DNA from: CAYRFF01 sp964436125
Lineage (GTDB): Bacteria; Bacteroidota; Bacteroidia; Chitinophagales; Saprospiraceae
Assembly: GCA_964436125.1 (NCBI GenBank)
Contig: CAYTBT010000010.1
Span: 35,044 to 99,043 of the forward strand
Length of the DNA: 64,000 nucleotides
Direction: 5' to 3'
Below, in pieces: positions 37,501-46,592 of the stretch. Each line of letters begins with the position of its first letter. The stretch's first letter is position 1. The translations under genes were made by a program, and so were the position numbers. Below the pieces are notes generated by a model. That model had not been told where the DNA came from. It worked only from the letters and a program-made list of their open reading frames with translations, and did not search any database.

Positions 37501-40091
37501 CCATGCTCGTTTTCACCGCCGACAAGGACCTGTATCACGTCGGAGAAACAGCCAAAATAACTTTTCCCTCCAGTGCAGGCGGCAATGCCTTAATCAGTAT
37601 TGAAAATGGTAGCCGTATCTTATCCACACGATGGATTAAAACACAAGAAAAAAATACCCTTGTCGAGATTCCATTAACTGCGGAAATGGCACCCAATATT
37701 TATGTAAATATTACCCTATTGCAGAAACACGATCAGAGTAAAAATGACCGTTCTATAAGACTCTACGGCGTTATTCCGATCAGGGTTAAAAACCCACAGA
37801 CCTTCTTATATCCGCAGATAGATATGCCGGATATACTTCGCCCAAATGAGGCATTCACCATGAAAGTATCAGAGAAAGAAGACAAACCCATGACTTACAC
37901 GATCGCAATTGTCGATCAAGGCCTACTCGACCTCACGCGATTCAGAACACCTGATATTCACCATTCATTCTACAGCAGAGAAGCACTCGGAGTGAAGACA
38001 TTTGATATGTATGACTACGTCATCGGCGCTTATTCCGGCAGTGTTAATAATGTATTTGAAGTCGGCGGTGACGATGCAGCGAGAAGAGCCAAGCAGCATA
38101 AAGCCAATCGCTTTAAGCCCGTCGTTCAATTCCTCGGTCCGTTTCACCTAAACGCAGGACAGACACAGTCTCATAAAATACAATTACCCAATTATATCGG
38201 TGCTGTACGCGCTATGATTGTAGCCGGAAATACCGCAAAACACGCTTATGGCAGTACAGATAAAAGCGTCCAGGTTAAAAAACCTTTAATGGTGCTCGCT
38301 TCCATTCCCCGGAAGCTCTCCCCGGGAGAAACCGTAACAATTCCCGTCACAGTATTTGCAATGAATAAGGAAATTGACAATGTGCAGGTAAAGGTAAAAA
38401 CTAGCGATGCCCTAGAAGCAATCGGAAAGCAGTTAAAAAACATTCACTTTGATCAAGTAGGTGAACAGATTGTCAACTTTAAGTTTAAAGTAAAACCAAC
38501 TTCCAAAGTGCAAGAATTTCACGTTACAGTATCAGGAAATGGAGAAAAAGCGAGCTACGATGTAGAATTTGATGTATTTAACCCCAATCCTATCACCTAT
38601 CGCATAAGCAATTACGAGCTATCCGGCAATGACAGCAAAACGATAAGCTACGATTCTTATGGTATAGATGGTACACGGGAAGTAAAACTCACCCTTTCTA
38701 CGCTTCCTCCGATGAACTTCACGCAACACTTACAATATCTCATTCACTATCCTCACGGTTGTGTTGAACAGACGACTTCTTCCGGATTTCCACAACTGTA
38801 TCTCAGCGATATATTTGACCTCAGTGACAAACAGAAAGAAGAGATTGTACATAATATCAAAGCCACAATAAACCGTATCGGAAATGCACAATTAACCAGT
38901 GGAGCATTGCCGTTCTGGCCCGGGACGAGCAAAGCCAATGCATGGGCTACAAGCTATGCAGGTCATTTTATGATCGAAGCTAAGCAACAAGGGTACGCTT
39001 TACCGATAGGATTCCTCACTAATTGGGTACATTATCAGAAAAGGCAAGCTCGGAGCTGGTCAACATATAGTTATCCATTTAATTCTAGCCTCATCCAAGC
39101 TTACAGGCTATACACCCTCGCACTTGCAGGTCATCCCGAGCTAGCGGCAATGAATCGCTTACGCGTCTCAGGATATCTGAGCAATATCGCCCGATGGAGG
39201 CTCGCTGCAGCCTATGCATTAATCGGAAAAAAGAATGTAGCGCTTAAAATCGCATCAACGGCAACCACAACTTTCTCTACATATCAATATGCCCGTTACA
39301 CCTTCGGCTCGCCCTTCAGAAATAAGGCAATGGCACTCGAGACAATGGTCCTCCTTGATAACGATATGCAACGACAACTTGCAGAATCCATAGCTCGAGA
39401 CCTGTCCACTCACAATTGGTATAGCACACAAGAAACGAGCTATGCCCTTCTTGCCTTAAGTAAAATGGTAAAGCACAATGGAGGCAGAGCTCTTCATCTT
39501 ACTATTCAAGGGGAACAACAACAATTCACTGTACAAACAATAAAATCTCTCGCTACGAGAACAATTTCCTCTCAATCCGGTAAGAATGCGATTACGATAA
39601 ACAATAAGAGTGACAATATTGTCTATATCAACCTTTATCAGGAAGGAAAATTACCCATCGGACAAGAAGAAGTTGACAGGAAAAACCTTTATGTTTCTAC
39701 AATATTTCTCGACGCTGCTGAACAGTCAATTAACGTTGATCGTCTTCATCAAGGAACTGAAATTATAGCGCAGATTACCGTAGGTAATATGTCCGATGAA
39801 AACATAAATGATCTTGCTCTCACGCAGATCTTCCCCAGTGGATGGGAAATTATCAATACGAGCTTCACGGATTTCAAGGGCGGTGTCACAGGCCAGGCCA
39901 ATTTTGTAGATATCCGTGATAATCGAGTTCATTTTTACCTTGATCTCGACAAGTACAGTAAGAAGACCTTCACTGTCAAATTGAACGCCTCTTACCTCGG
40001 TCGTTATTATTTGCCCGGGACACATGTTCAGGCAATGTATGACAAGAATTTCTTTGCTCATGGCAAAGGGAAATGGGTTGAGATTTATTGA
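34551..40091 (+). CDS. Thioester-containing bacterial alpha-2-macroglobulin lipoprotein
   Basis: A lipoprotein of 1846 residues from the ATG at 34551. It has a signal peptide and lipobox ILASC with a further CGTDESS start to the mature form. The order is an N-terminal unique domain, macroglobulin-like MG domains including the conserved LYSDRGVYRPGDTIYLS segment, then the A2M domain and the thioester motif GCVEQ (Cys codon at 38760) within PHGCVEQTTSS. The C-terminal receptor-binding-like domain ends near WVEIY. Such proteins are thought to trap attacking proteases in the periplasm through the reactive thioester. The pbpC gene follows 42 bases downstream, the classic pairing that suggests defence and repair of damaged peptidoglycan. 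Confidence 0.94.
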   Translation: MKYTRFFLYFLSIIILASCGTDESSREVDNIQQFKEYIAFTTEGMHSTWDPIKVGLIKPLEQFDESQEISRKYISINPEVPGKLYIENGLILEFRPAERLKPGIEYMVTVHLSALYDSVSRGRSNYTFSFKTIHQDFKINIGNIQSYSREWQYLKGSIESADYIKSELLSKLIKAEQGEGKLHIKWEETEELAKYFEFVIDSIAREADSTQIRITWNGSAIGSENQGSRIIPIPGYNNFNILGVQIESTPKTLITINFSDPIDPDQDFSGLISIENSDNLRFEVNNNVLYVYPSEQLLGKSKLTIFPGIINIYGTEYKKTTVQDLNFQQLKPQIKLISDGVILPSAQSTPLYFKTVSLKAVDVRVIEIYRQNVLQFLQSNSIQSTDDYHINRVGRLVARKTIKLSDNAMESRSWQAHGIKLSELFKADPGSLYRIELSFRQSYSTYQCPGNDKEDNNVLSQETELNNEYAREEKYWNNEVRRFRDRIWDWRNEDNPCHPVYYQKQNFATCNVLGSNLGLIVKEAANNNYAFFTSNLLTAQIEKNVRLELYDYQKQLIISVSTGNNGMTEVKTEKPVAFVIAQSDNNYAYANLDDGYALSMSKFDVSGQQLKEGLKGYLYSDRGVYRPGDTIYLSFVLDDKNNPLPDKVPVELEVRNAKGKLIQRYITFNGKKTSTSKSLNNFHSFKIPTSTTDATGNWRFIITVGGAQFNKSIPLASVKPNRLKIDLSFKEDILSLDRAISGTITGSWLHGAPAKNKKVDVELRLRSSNDAFKDYPDYVFQDPVRKFEDNKTPFLESTLSSQGTLNFSKKIDLKGEAPGMLDATFLTKLYEGGGDFSLDVFTKKLAPYSSFVGIKAPEPNRYGAYYTDTDVNFQLLSVDSQGNPLPHKSLKIQVFRIEWRWWWNQGADNLSEYEDASMHVPVINKEISTDARGKAGLTINILEDRGGRYLIRIIDEESGHASGKIVYFFRNWYGRKITNPDNVSMLVFTADKDLYHVGETAKITFPSSAGGNALISIENGSRILSTRWIKTQEKNTLVEIPLTAEMAPNIYVNITLLQKHDQSKNDRSIRLYGVIPIRVKNPQTFLYPQIDMPDILRPNEAFTMKVSEKEDKPMTYTIAIVDQGLLDLTRFRTPDIHHSFYSREALGVKTFDMYDYVIGAYSGSVNNVFEVGGDDAARRAKQHKANRFKPVVQFLGPFHLNAGQTQSHKIQLPNYIGAVRAMIVAGNTAKHAYGSTDKSVQVKKPLMVLASIPRKLSPGETVTIPVTVFAMNKEIDNVQVKVKTSDALEAIGKQLKNIHFDQVGEQIVNFKFKVKPTSKVQEFHVTVSGNGEKASYDVEFDVFNPNPITYRISNYELSGNDSKTISYDSYGIDGTREVKLTLSTLPPMNFTQHLQYLIHYPHGCVEQTTSSGFPQLYLSDIFDLSDKQKEEIVHNIKATINRIGNAQLTSGALPFWPGTSKANAWATSYAGHFMIEAKQQGYALPIGFLTNWVHYQKRQARSWSTYSYPFNSSLIQAYRLYTLALAGHPELAAMNRLRVSGYLSNIARWRLAAAYALIGKKNVALKIASTATTTFSTYQYARYTFGSPFRNKAMALETMVLLDNDMQRQLAESIARDLSTHNWYSTQETSYALLALSKMVKHNGGRALHLTIQGEQQQFTVQTIKSLATRTISSQSGKNAITINNKSDNIVYINLYQEGKLPIGQEEVDRKNLYVSTIFLDAAEQSINVDRLHQGTEIIAQITVGNMSDENINDLALTQIFPSGWEIINTSFTDFKGGVTGQANFVDIRDNRVHFYLDLDKYSKKTFTVKLNASYLGRYYLPGTHVQAMYDKNFFAHGKGKWVEIY

Positions 40092-40133
40092 TGGAGTAAA
40101 TGATTAAATCCTTGCAAGAATGCTTTTATCCGA

Positions 40134-42494
40134 GTGAAGAAAACAAAAAAATATCGCCTTTTCCATCGTAAAAGGGACTGGATTATCACCGGTCTCGCAA
40201 TCCCCTTTATAGCCTGGATTTTTTGCCTTCCGGCAAATTTATTTGACGAGCCATACAGTACTGTCGTATGGAGTAGCGAAGGGCAATTGCTCGGTGCAAG
40301 AATTGCCGATGATGGACAATGGAGATTTCCGGAAGTGGACTCCGTGCCACATCGATTTGAAGCCTGTATCCGCTATTATGAAGATGAGTATTTTTACTAT
40401 CATCCCGGGGTAAATCCGATTTCCACCCTTGAAGCACTCTGGTCCAATCTCACAAGCGATTCCCGTCGTGGCGGCAGTACCATAACGCAACAAGTTATGC
40501 GTCTGGCACATAACAATCCACCGCGGACTTACTGGCAGAAGTTTATTGAAACCATACAGGCTATGAGGCTTGAGCTCAGCTATAGCAAAGCAGAAATAAT
40601 GAAACTCTATGCCTCACACGCTCCATTCGGTGGGAATGTTGTCGGCCTGGCAGCAGCCGCATGGCGTTATTACGGAATTCCGGCTGATAGATTAAGCTGG
40701 GGACAATCAGCGACACTGGCAGTATTGCCCAATGCTCCGGCTTTAATTTATCCAGGCAAGAATGCAGATGCGCTACTTGATAAACGGAATACACTTTTGC
40801 GGAAGCTATATAAAAACAAAGTTCTGGATAAAACGACGTACGAGCTTGCTATTGCTGAACCTCTACCCGGAGAGCCGCTCGCCCTTCCGGACATTGCGCC
40901 ACATTTTACGGAGCGAATCCGCAGAGAATATCCGGGACAGAGATTCATATCGAGCATTGATTATCACTTGCAGAAACAAGTAAATACAATAGTGAAAAAT
41001 CACTATAACACACTTAAAGGAAATCATATTTACAATATGGCGGTACTCGTTCTGGATGTAAAATCGCGGCAAGTAATTGCGTACGTAGGAAATACTCCGA
41101 CCAGCCTTGCCAATGATCGTTATGTGGACATTATTGATAGACCCAGGAGCACAGGGAGCATCCTTAAGCCTTTTCTATATGCCGCAATGCTGGATGAGGG
41201 CATGATTTTACCGCATACACTCGTGGAAGACATTCCTACCAATATCGATGGCTATACTCCGCAGAATTACAATAAAAAATATCATGGGGCCGTCCATGCT
41301 AGCGAGGCTTTAATCCGATCCTTAAATGTGCCGGCTGTCCGTATGTTACAGGATTATGGTTTAATAAAGTTTTATAAAATTCTCCGGAAACTGAAGCAGT
41401 CCTACATTGACCAGCCCGCATATTATTACGGCTTATCCCTTATTCTCGGAGGTTGTGAAAGCAGCCTATGGGATATCACCAATGCCTATGCAGGTCTTGC
41501 GTCGATTCTCATACACTACAACAACACATCTGATGCTTATTACCCGGAAGAATTCGCTTCTCCGGTTTACAAGCAAGATTCCTCATTGAAATATGGAGAA
41601 AAGCAGCTAAGTCCGGCTGTATTCGGTGCCGGGGCGATTTATGAAACGCTGCATACGATAAAGAATCTGCATCGGCCTACTGAAGAGGCGAGTTGGAAAA
41701 TGTTTACAAGTTCTCAAGCTATTGCCTGGAAGACCGGCACGAGTTATGGCTTTAAAGATGCTTGGGCGGTCGGTGTAACGCCTGATTATGCCATCGGAGT
41801 ATGGGTAGGCAATGCCGATGGTGAAGGGAGACCCGGCCTAGTCGGCATTAAAGCTGCCGCTCCCGTTCTCTTCGATGTGCTGAAGATATTACCCTCATCC
41901 GACTGGTTTTTACAGCCTTACGATGATATGACAGAGGCGCAAGTATGTAATGAAAGCGGGCATCTCGCCGGTCCTTATTGCAATCATATCTCGATGGAAT
42001 GGATTCCTGTGCGTGGCCTTCTATCGACTACGTGCACTTATCACCATGCCATTTTCTTAAATAAAACGGGACAATTCCGCGTTAATTCCTCTTGCTATCC
42101 GCTTGCGCAAATGCGCTCTGAATATTGGTTTTCCCTTCCACCGATCCAGGAATATTATTACAAGCAAGAACATCCTGAGTACCGTCCATTACCCCCTTTT
42201 AAGTCCGGCTGTCTGCAGGAAGGTGAACAATTAATGGCCTTCATCTATCCCAAGCCTCATCAAGCTGTCATTTTACCCAAGAATTTCACGGGTGAAACTA
42301 ATGATGTCATTTTCAAACTTGCCCACCGCGGCCGAGAGACCAAAGTTTACTGGTATCTCGACGAGGAATATTTAGGTACTACAACTACATTTCACGAGAT
42401 CAGTGTGCAAGCAGAACCCGGCTCTTACATCTTGACTGCAATAGATCAGGAAGGGCATGAACTCAGAGAGTTGATTACGATAAAAAAAGGTTGA
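40134..42494 (+). CDS. pbpC: Penicillin-binding protein 1C
   Basis: A bifunctional peptidoglycan synthase of 786 residues, starting with GTG at 40134. It has a short cytoplasmic tail and an anchor helix (about 15-33). The glycosyltransferase domain carries EDEYFYYHPG (Glu pair) and RRGGSTITQQVMRL. The transpeptidase domain has SILK with catalytic Ser342 and Lys345, a SLN motif (SLNVPAVRML) and KTGTSYGFKDAW. The C-terminal domain (about 690-786) is the PBP1C-specific beta-sandwich. It polymerises and cross-links glycan strands in the periplasm. Its position just after the macroglobulin gene matches the conserved operon. Confidence 0.95.
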   Translation: MKKTKKYRLFHRKRDWIITGLAIPFIAWIFCLPANLFDEPYSTVVWSSEGQLLGARIADDGQWRFPEVDSVPHRFEACIRYYEDEYFYYHPGVNPISTLEALWSNLTSDSRRGGSTITQQVMRLAHNNPPRTYWQKFIETIQAMRLELSYSKAEIMKLYASHAPFGGNVVGLAAAAWRYYGIPADRLSWGQSATLAVLPNAPALIYPGKNADALLDKRNTLLRKLYKNKVLDKTTYELAIAEPLPGEPLALPDIAPHFTERIRREYPGQRFISSIDYHLQKQVNTIVKNHYNTLKGNHIYNMAVLVLDVKSRQVIAYVGNTPTSLANDRYVDIIDRPRSTGSILKPFLYAAMLDEGMILPHTLVEDIPTNIDGYTPQNYNKKYHGAVHASEALIRSLNVPAVRMLQDYGLIKFYKILRKLKQSYIDQPAYYYGLSLILGGCESSLWDITNAYAGLASILIHYNNTSDAYYPEEFASPVYKQDSSLKYGEKQLSPAVFGAGAIYETLHTIKNLHRPTEEASWKMFTSSQAIAWKTGTSYGFKDAWAVGVTPDYAIGVWVGNADGEGRPGLVGIKAAAPVLFDVLKILPSSDWFLQPYDDMTEAQVCNESGHLAGPYCNHISMEWIPVRGLLSTTCTYHHAIFLNKTGQFRVNSSCYPLAQMRSEYWFSLPPIQEYYYKQEHPEYRPLPPFKSGCLQEGEQLMAFIYPKPHQAVILPKNFTGETNDVIFKLAHRGRETKVYWYLDEEYLGTTTTFHEISVQAEPGSYILTAIDQEGHELRELITIKKG

Positions 42495-42928
42495 GCGGAT
42501 AGAAAGTGATACCATCTGTCATTTACCTTGTGATAGAACTGCATAATAGAGGACTGTTACGGTGATAAGTGGCTTTTATTCAAGCTTTAATTTATATTGA
42601 CATATATGTTGTAGCTCATCATATTTGATAGTGGTTTATTTTTATTGCAATATTCCTCATTTATTTCTTCCCATATCAGTTTACGCACGTTCATTGACCT
42701 CACATTGCCTCCTATTTTATGAAATCTATAGGTAAAATGAGTATTTGAGGCAGGATTACTATGTTAATTGTGTACATTGCGCAATGAAAGAGAAAAGTTC
42801 AGAAGCCTGACAAGGAGGTGATACAAGAACTTCATGAATAAAGTGTTTTCCTGATGATTTATCAAGCTATTGATTTTATAGTCTAATTGTGTACAATAAA
42901 TAAAGGTATATAAGCCACCACAACGATT
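42495..42928. other. Intergenic region upstream of the DUF1648 gene
   Basis: A 434-base region. It contains two exact copies of TAATTGTGTACA at 42765-42776 and 42884-42895. A strong Shine-Dalgarno-like AAGGAGGTGAT at 42812-42822 is followed by a seven-codon mini-frame at 42834. No terminator for pbpC is evident. Confidence 0.5.
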
Positions 42929-43432
42929 ATGAGTAAACAACCGATCATAGAAGTAGATAAAACAACATCTGATAAAATTGTAGAATATATAGGCTGGTTC
43001 CTTTTATTGGCAATGTGGGTTTATGTATTTATGTATTATAGCCACTTACCGGACATTATTCCTTCTCATTACGATGCTCAAGGAGTCCCGGATGGCTACA
43101 GTGACCGGAGCACCATATTCACAATGCCTATTGCAGCCACAGTCATTTATATTTCATTGATTATTTTAAATAAATATCCGCATCTCTTTAATTATCTTAC
43201 CATCATCACAGATAAAAATGCCGTGCAGCAATATACGTATGCAACGCGTATGATAAGATATCTCAATCTCATCATTGTCGTTCTCTTTTTTTACATTGTT
43301 TATGTTACGGTACAGAATGCTCTAGGAGAAATGACCGGGATGGGAACTTGGTTTTTGCCTGTATTTATCCTTGTTATCGTAGCACCGATTTTCTATTATG
43401 TGATTAAAACTAAGCAAGACAAATCGAAGTAG
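42929..43432 (+). CDS. DUF1648 domain membrane protein
   Basis: A 167-residue inner-membrane protein with four hydrophobic helices (near residues 14-36, 66-84, 112-132 and 142-162). The DUF1648 signature, LPDIIPSHYDAQGVPDGYSD, lies between helices one and two, and in the family it faces the outside. The family includes parts of SdpI-like immunity proteins, but function here is unknown. It stands alone, with a 168-base gap to the ClC gene. Confidence 0.85.
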   Translation: MSKQPIIEVDKTTSDKIVEYIGWFLLLAMWVYVFMYYSHLPDIIPSHYDAQGVPDGYSDRSTIFTMPIAATVIYISLIILNKYPHLFNYLTIITDKNAVQQYTYATRMIRYLNLIIVVLFFYIVYVTVQNALGEMTGMGTWFLPVFILVIVAPIFYYVIKTKQDKSK

Positions 43433-43552
43433 AGGGACATTTGCGGAAGCGAATAGCTTCACATAGTAGCATAAGGCAATATAGTGCCAATAAAATCTAT
43501 GAAAAACTCGGTATTTTTATAGGAGAACTTATACGTATGTGTCAAATTCCTG

Positions 43553-43560
43553 TAAATTTG
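43553..43560 (+). promoter_or_regulatory. Possible -7 promoter box for the ClC gene
   Basis: TAAATTTG matches TAnnTTTG, 40 bases upstream of the ATG at 43601. A TTTG at -33 was not found. Confidence 0.4.
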
Positions 43561-43600
43561 CACTCTAGTTCACAAAATCAATAAAATCATCTAAAAATCG

Positions 43601-45484
43601 ATGGATAAATCCAAGGAACGAGGCATTCCGCCATCAGTTACGCTGGGGGAGAATTCTCTCGATGCACGGAACGTTGTAGCCAAATCTACCATAAACAAGA
43701 AGCGTATCTTTTATTTATCGATACTCTCGGTAATCATAGCGACCGCGATAAGCTTTATAGCTTTATTTTTATTGGATTTAATTCACTTAATTTCCAATAT
43801 CTCGTTTTATGGGCAATTCTCGGTAAAGGAAGTACTTCCCGCCAATAATCAGCTGGGATTACTGGTTATTATTGTGCCGGTATTGGGTGGATTGATTGTG
43901 GGGCTTATGGTGCATTATGGATCAAAGGGAATCCGTGGACACGGTATCCCTGAAGCGATGGAAAAGATCCTGACCAATAAAAGTAAGATTCACCCGGCAA
44001 TTACCTACCTCAAGCCCATTTCCTCGGCAATTGCGATAGGAACAGGTGGGCCATTCGGTGCTGAGGGTCCGATTATTGCCACCGGTGGTGCACTGGGCTC
44101 GACCATGGGGCAGATAATGAAAATTTCTACCAATGAGCGGAAGATACTCCTGGCAGCGGGTGCTTCAGCCGGAATGGCAGCGGTATTCGGCTCACCGATA
44201 GCAGCTGTATTTCTTGCTATAGAGCTTTTACTCTTTGAATTTTCACCGCGTTCTATAATTCCTGTTGCACTTGCCTGCATTACAGGGGCTGCGGGGCACC
44301 ATTTTCTCTTCAGCAGTAAACCGTTCTTTGAAATGGGCTACGTTGCGACACCGGATAATCTAGCACTAGCTGTGTACAGTATAATCGGTATACTCATAGG
44401 TTTCTTGTCGGTAATAATCAGCAAATCGATTTATTTCATTGAGGACATGTTTGAAAAACTGCCCTTGAATATCATGTGGTGGCCTGCCATCGGTGCTGTT
44501 GCCGTAGGTGTTATAGGCTACTTTGCGCCGATGACACTCGGTGTGGGGTATGAAAATATCACAGCTCTATTACATGGCTCGCTTCCATTGCAGGTAATTG
44601 TTTCTCTGTGCATATTAAAATTTCTATCGTGGTCAATCGCGCTGGGAAGTGGTACTGCAGGTGGTACTCTAGCTCCGTTGATGATGATAGGTGGAGCGGC
44701 GGGAAGCCTTATCGGCTCCTTTATTCTATATCTATTTCCCGATGTGGGAATAACGATTCCACTTGCAGCATTGCTAGGGATGTCGGCAATGTTTGCAGGT
44801 GCATCTCGCGCAGTATTGACATCGATAATATTTGCCATCGAGACAACTGGTCAGGTCAACTCTTTATTGCCGCTTCTGGCAGCTTGTCTAGCAGCATACC
44901 TTATTTCCTTTTTCTTCATGAAACATACGATTATGACTGAGAAAATCGAGCGTCGAGGCGTTCAAGTGCCGGATTCCTATGAATCTGATGCATTGGGGAA
45001 AATCAAGGTCCAGGATGTAGTGCAGGAGCAAAGCTTTGCCCTGAGTGCCAGTTCTTCCATTGAGGATGCTCGTGAATGGTTATATGAAAATGAAAAATAT
45101 CAAAATAACTATTTTATCGTTACCGATAATACCGGCGCATACCTAGGTATTGTCAGTTCATCTGACCTCTATGGTGGCAAACAAGATCCTAGCCGGAGCA
45201 TCAAGACGCTTATCAGAGAAAAGCAATCCTTTATTACTTTAAAGGACACACTACGCACTGCCGTGAAGCGTATGGCGCTCGACAATGTCGATATCCTTCC
45301 TGTGATTAAGTATGAAAATGGGAAAGATAAAGTTATCGGTATTCTCTCCTATCTCGACCTCATTAAGGCATATCGCAGTGAATTGGATGAGAATCTTCAA
45401 CACTCAGCTGATATTAATCTGAAACGAAAGAGTTTAAAGATTCTAGCTAAGGGGCAACGCCTCCTTATTCATTGGAAGCACTAG
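43601..45484 (+). CDS. ClC-family chloride channel or transporter with CBS domain pair
   Basis: A 627-residue membrane protein. About 40 soluble residues precede 10-12 helices that carry the three ClC signature loops: GIRGHGIPEA, GPFGAEGPIIATGG (with the gating Glu in AEGP) and GSGTAGGTLAPLMMIGG. The first loop reads GHGIPE where many members have GSGIPE, so the Ser that contacts the central chloride is replaced by His. The C-terminal 170 residues form two CBS modules that usually bind adenine nucleotides. It likely moves chloride or another anion across the inner membrane. Whether it is a channel or a proton-coupled exchanger cannot be told. Confidence 0.92.
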   Translation: MDKSKERGIPPSVTLGENSLDARNVVAKSTINKKRIFYLSILSVIIATAISFIALFLLDLIHLISNISFYGQFSVKEVLPANNQLGLLVIIVPVLGGLIVGLMVHYGSKGIRGHGIPEAMEKILTNKSKIHPAITYLKPISSAIAIGTGGPFGAEGPIIATGGALGSTMGQIMKISTNERKILLAAGASAGMAAVFGSPIAAVFLAIELLLFEFSPRSIIPVALACITGAAGHHFLFSSKPFFEMGYVATPDNLALAVYSIIGILIGFLSVIISKSIYFIEDMFEKLPLNIMWWPAIGAVAVGVIGYFAPMTLGVGYENITALLHGSLPLQVIVSLCILKFLSWSIALGSGTAGGTLAPLMMIGGAAGSLIGSFILYLFPDVGITIPLAALLGMSAMFAGASRAVLTSIIFAIETTGQVNSLLPLLAACLAAYLISFFFMKHTIMTEKIERRGVQVPDSYESDALGKIKVQDVVQEQSFALSASSSIEDAREWLYENEKYQNNYFIVTDNTGAYLGIVSSSDLYGGKQDPSRSIKTLIREKQSFITLKDTLRTAVKRMALDNVDILPVIKYENGKDKVIGILSYLDLIKAYRSELDENLQHSADINLKRKSLKILAKGQRLLIHWKH

Positions 45485-45991
45485 GCCGGAGAGAGGGGAA
45501 GCTTATTATTTCTTAAAAGCCTTTCTAGTTCAGGGCCTTTGAAGATAGGATATCCAATAAGGTGTAGCAATTTTATGCAATCCTGCTTAATTCGTCAATA
45601 TTTCTGCAGGAAACGTTTAATCGGCCTGCAAGACCGTGGAACCTACCTGAGGATAAACTCTTCATGGGTTGCGCCCCCTTGAAAAGTTGTGTATTGCTTT
45701 ATCTACCGGGCTTGTACATGTCAGCCGTAGGAGGAAGCCTTGAGGGAGTGAAGCGACCATGATGAAATACATCTTCAATGCCATCACTAGGTAATGATTT
45801 CACCAGGTAAACCGTGGGATTGTGAAGCTAAGGACAAAGGACTACCCTGACTTACGACTTATTAACACAACATTGGCGTAGCCGCTACATAAAAAGCATA
45901 AGATTAAGCGTGCAATGCATTACAGGTCCCCATTAACAATGTACTAGTTAATAGGTTAAGGATAGGAATTCTCGCTGTGGAATATCGCTTC
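45485..45991. other. Intergenic region with a possible group II intron 5' remnant
   Basis: About 500 bases between convergent genes with no reading frame of note. The stretch around 45665-45850 looks structured and resembles the 5' half of bacterial group II introns. It starts with a TTGCGCCCCCTTGAAAAG-like 5' end, has GGAGGAAGCC...GAGTGAAGC, and later has GGTAAACCGTGGGATTGTGAAG. No domain V hairpin and no reverse transcriptase were found, so if this reading is right it is a truncated relic. The resemblance is from memory of intron sequences, not from an alignment. Confidence 0.25.
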
Positions 45992-46408
45992 TTACCAAGA
46001 AAGATTTTCCTCCATATCATCAAGTTCAGTATCGGAATCTGATTTCTCCTCTACGGTAAGCTCTACTGAAGCATCTGATTTATCTGTATTCCCAGAACCT
46101 TGGTCATCTTCATAGTATTCATCATTGGAATACTTGTCATAATCGAAGTCAGGAATCAAATTTTTCTTTACATACTCGATAGTATCCTCTAGGTTTTCAA
46201 TAAACTTATTAAAGTCTTCTTTATAGAGGAAAAGCTTATGTCTATTATATCCATTTCCATCTTGACGTCTCGTGCTTTCAGTAAGGGTAATAAAATAATC
46301 ATTTCCTCGTGTTTCTCGGACATCAAAGAAATAAGTCCTTTTCTTTCCTGCAGGCACTACATTGGAATAGACGCTGTCATTAAAATTCTTCTTATTATCG
46401 TTCTCCAC
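45992..46408 (-). CDS. DUF3276 family PUR-alpha-like nucleic-acid-binding protein
   Basis: A 138-residue cytoplasmic protein. Residues about 15-90 form the PUR domain (GKKRTYFFDVRETRGNDYFITLTESTR... then HKLFLYKEDFNKFIENLEDTI), the single-stranded nucleic acid-binding fold also seen in Borrelia BpuR. The C-terminal 45 residues are highly acidic and probably disordered. DUF3276 proteins are common in Bacteroidota and usually single genes. This gene lies 184 bases after the ABC exporter on the same strand. Confidence 0.88.
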   Translation of the reverse strand: MENDNKKNFNDSVYSNVVPAGKKRTYFFDVRETRGNDYFITLTESTRRQDGNGYNRHKLFLYKEDFNKFIENLEDTIEYVKKNLIPDFDYDKYSNDEYYEDDQGSGNTDKSDASVELTVEEKSDSDTELDDMEENLSW

Positions 46409-46592
46409 AAGTCAAAGCTTTTAAATTAACAATATTTACTCCCAAGCTATACAAGAGAAGGGAATAAGCTGATTCTTACGAGAATCCTCGCTTATCTAGG
46501 CACTTTATTACCAGTTCTTGCACTTCTATTGCAATTCTTGGGATTTAAGAACTCTAACAAAGGTAAAAGAAGATGAATAGATTTAAAAGGAA

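Noticed and set aside
42812..42854. Strong Shine-Dalgarno-like sequence with a mini-frame
   Set aside because: The frame is only six residues plus stop, Bacteroidota rarely rely on this motif, and no regulated downstream structure was found.
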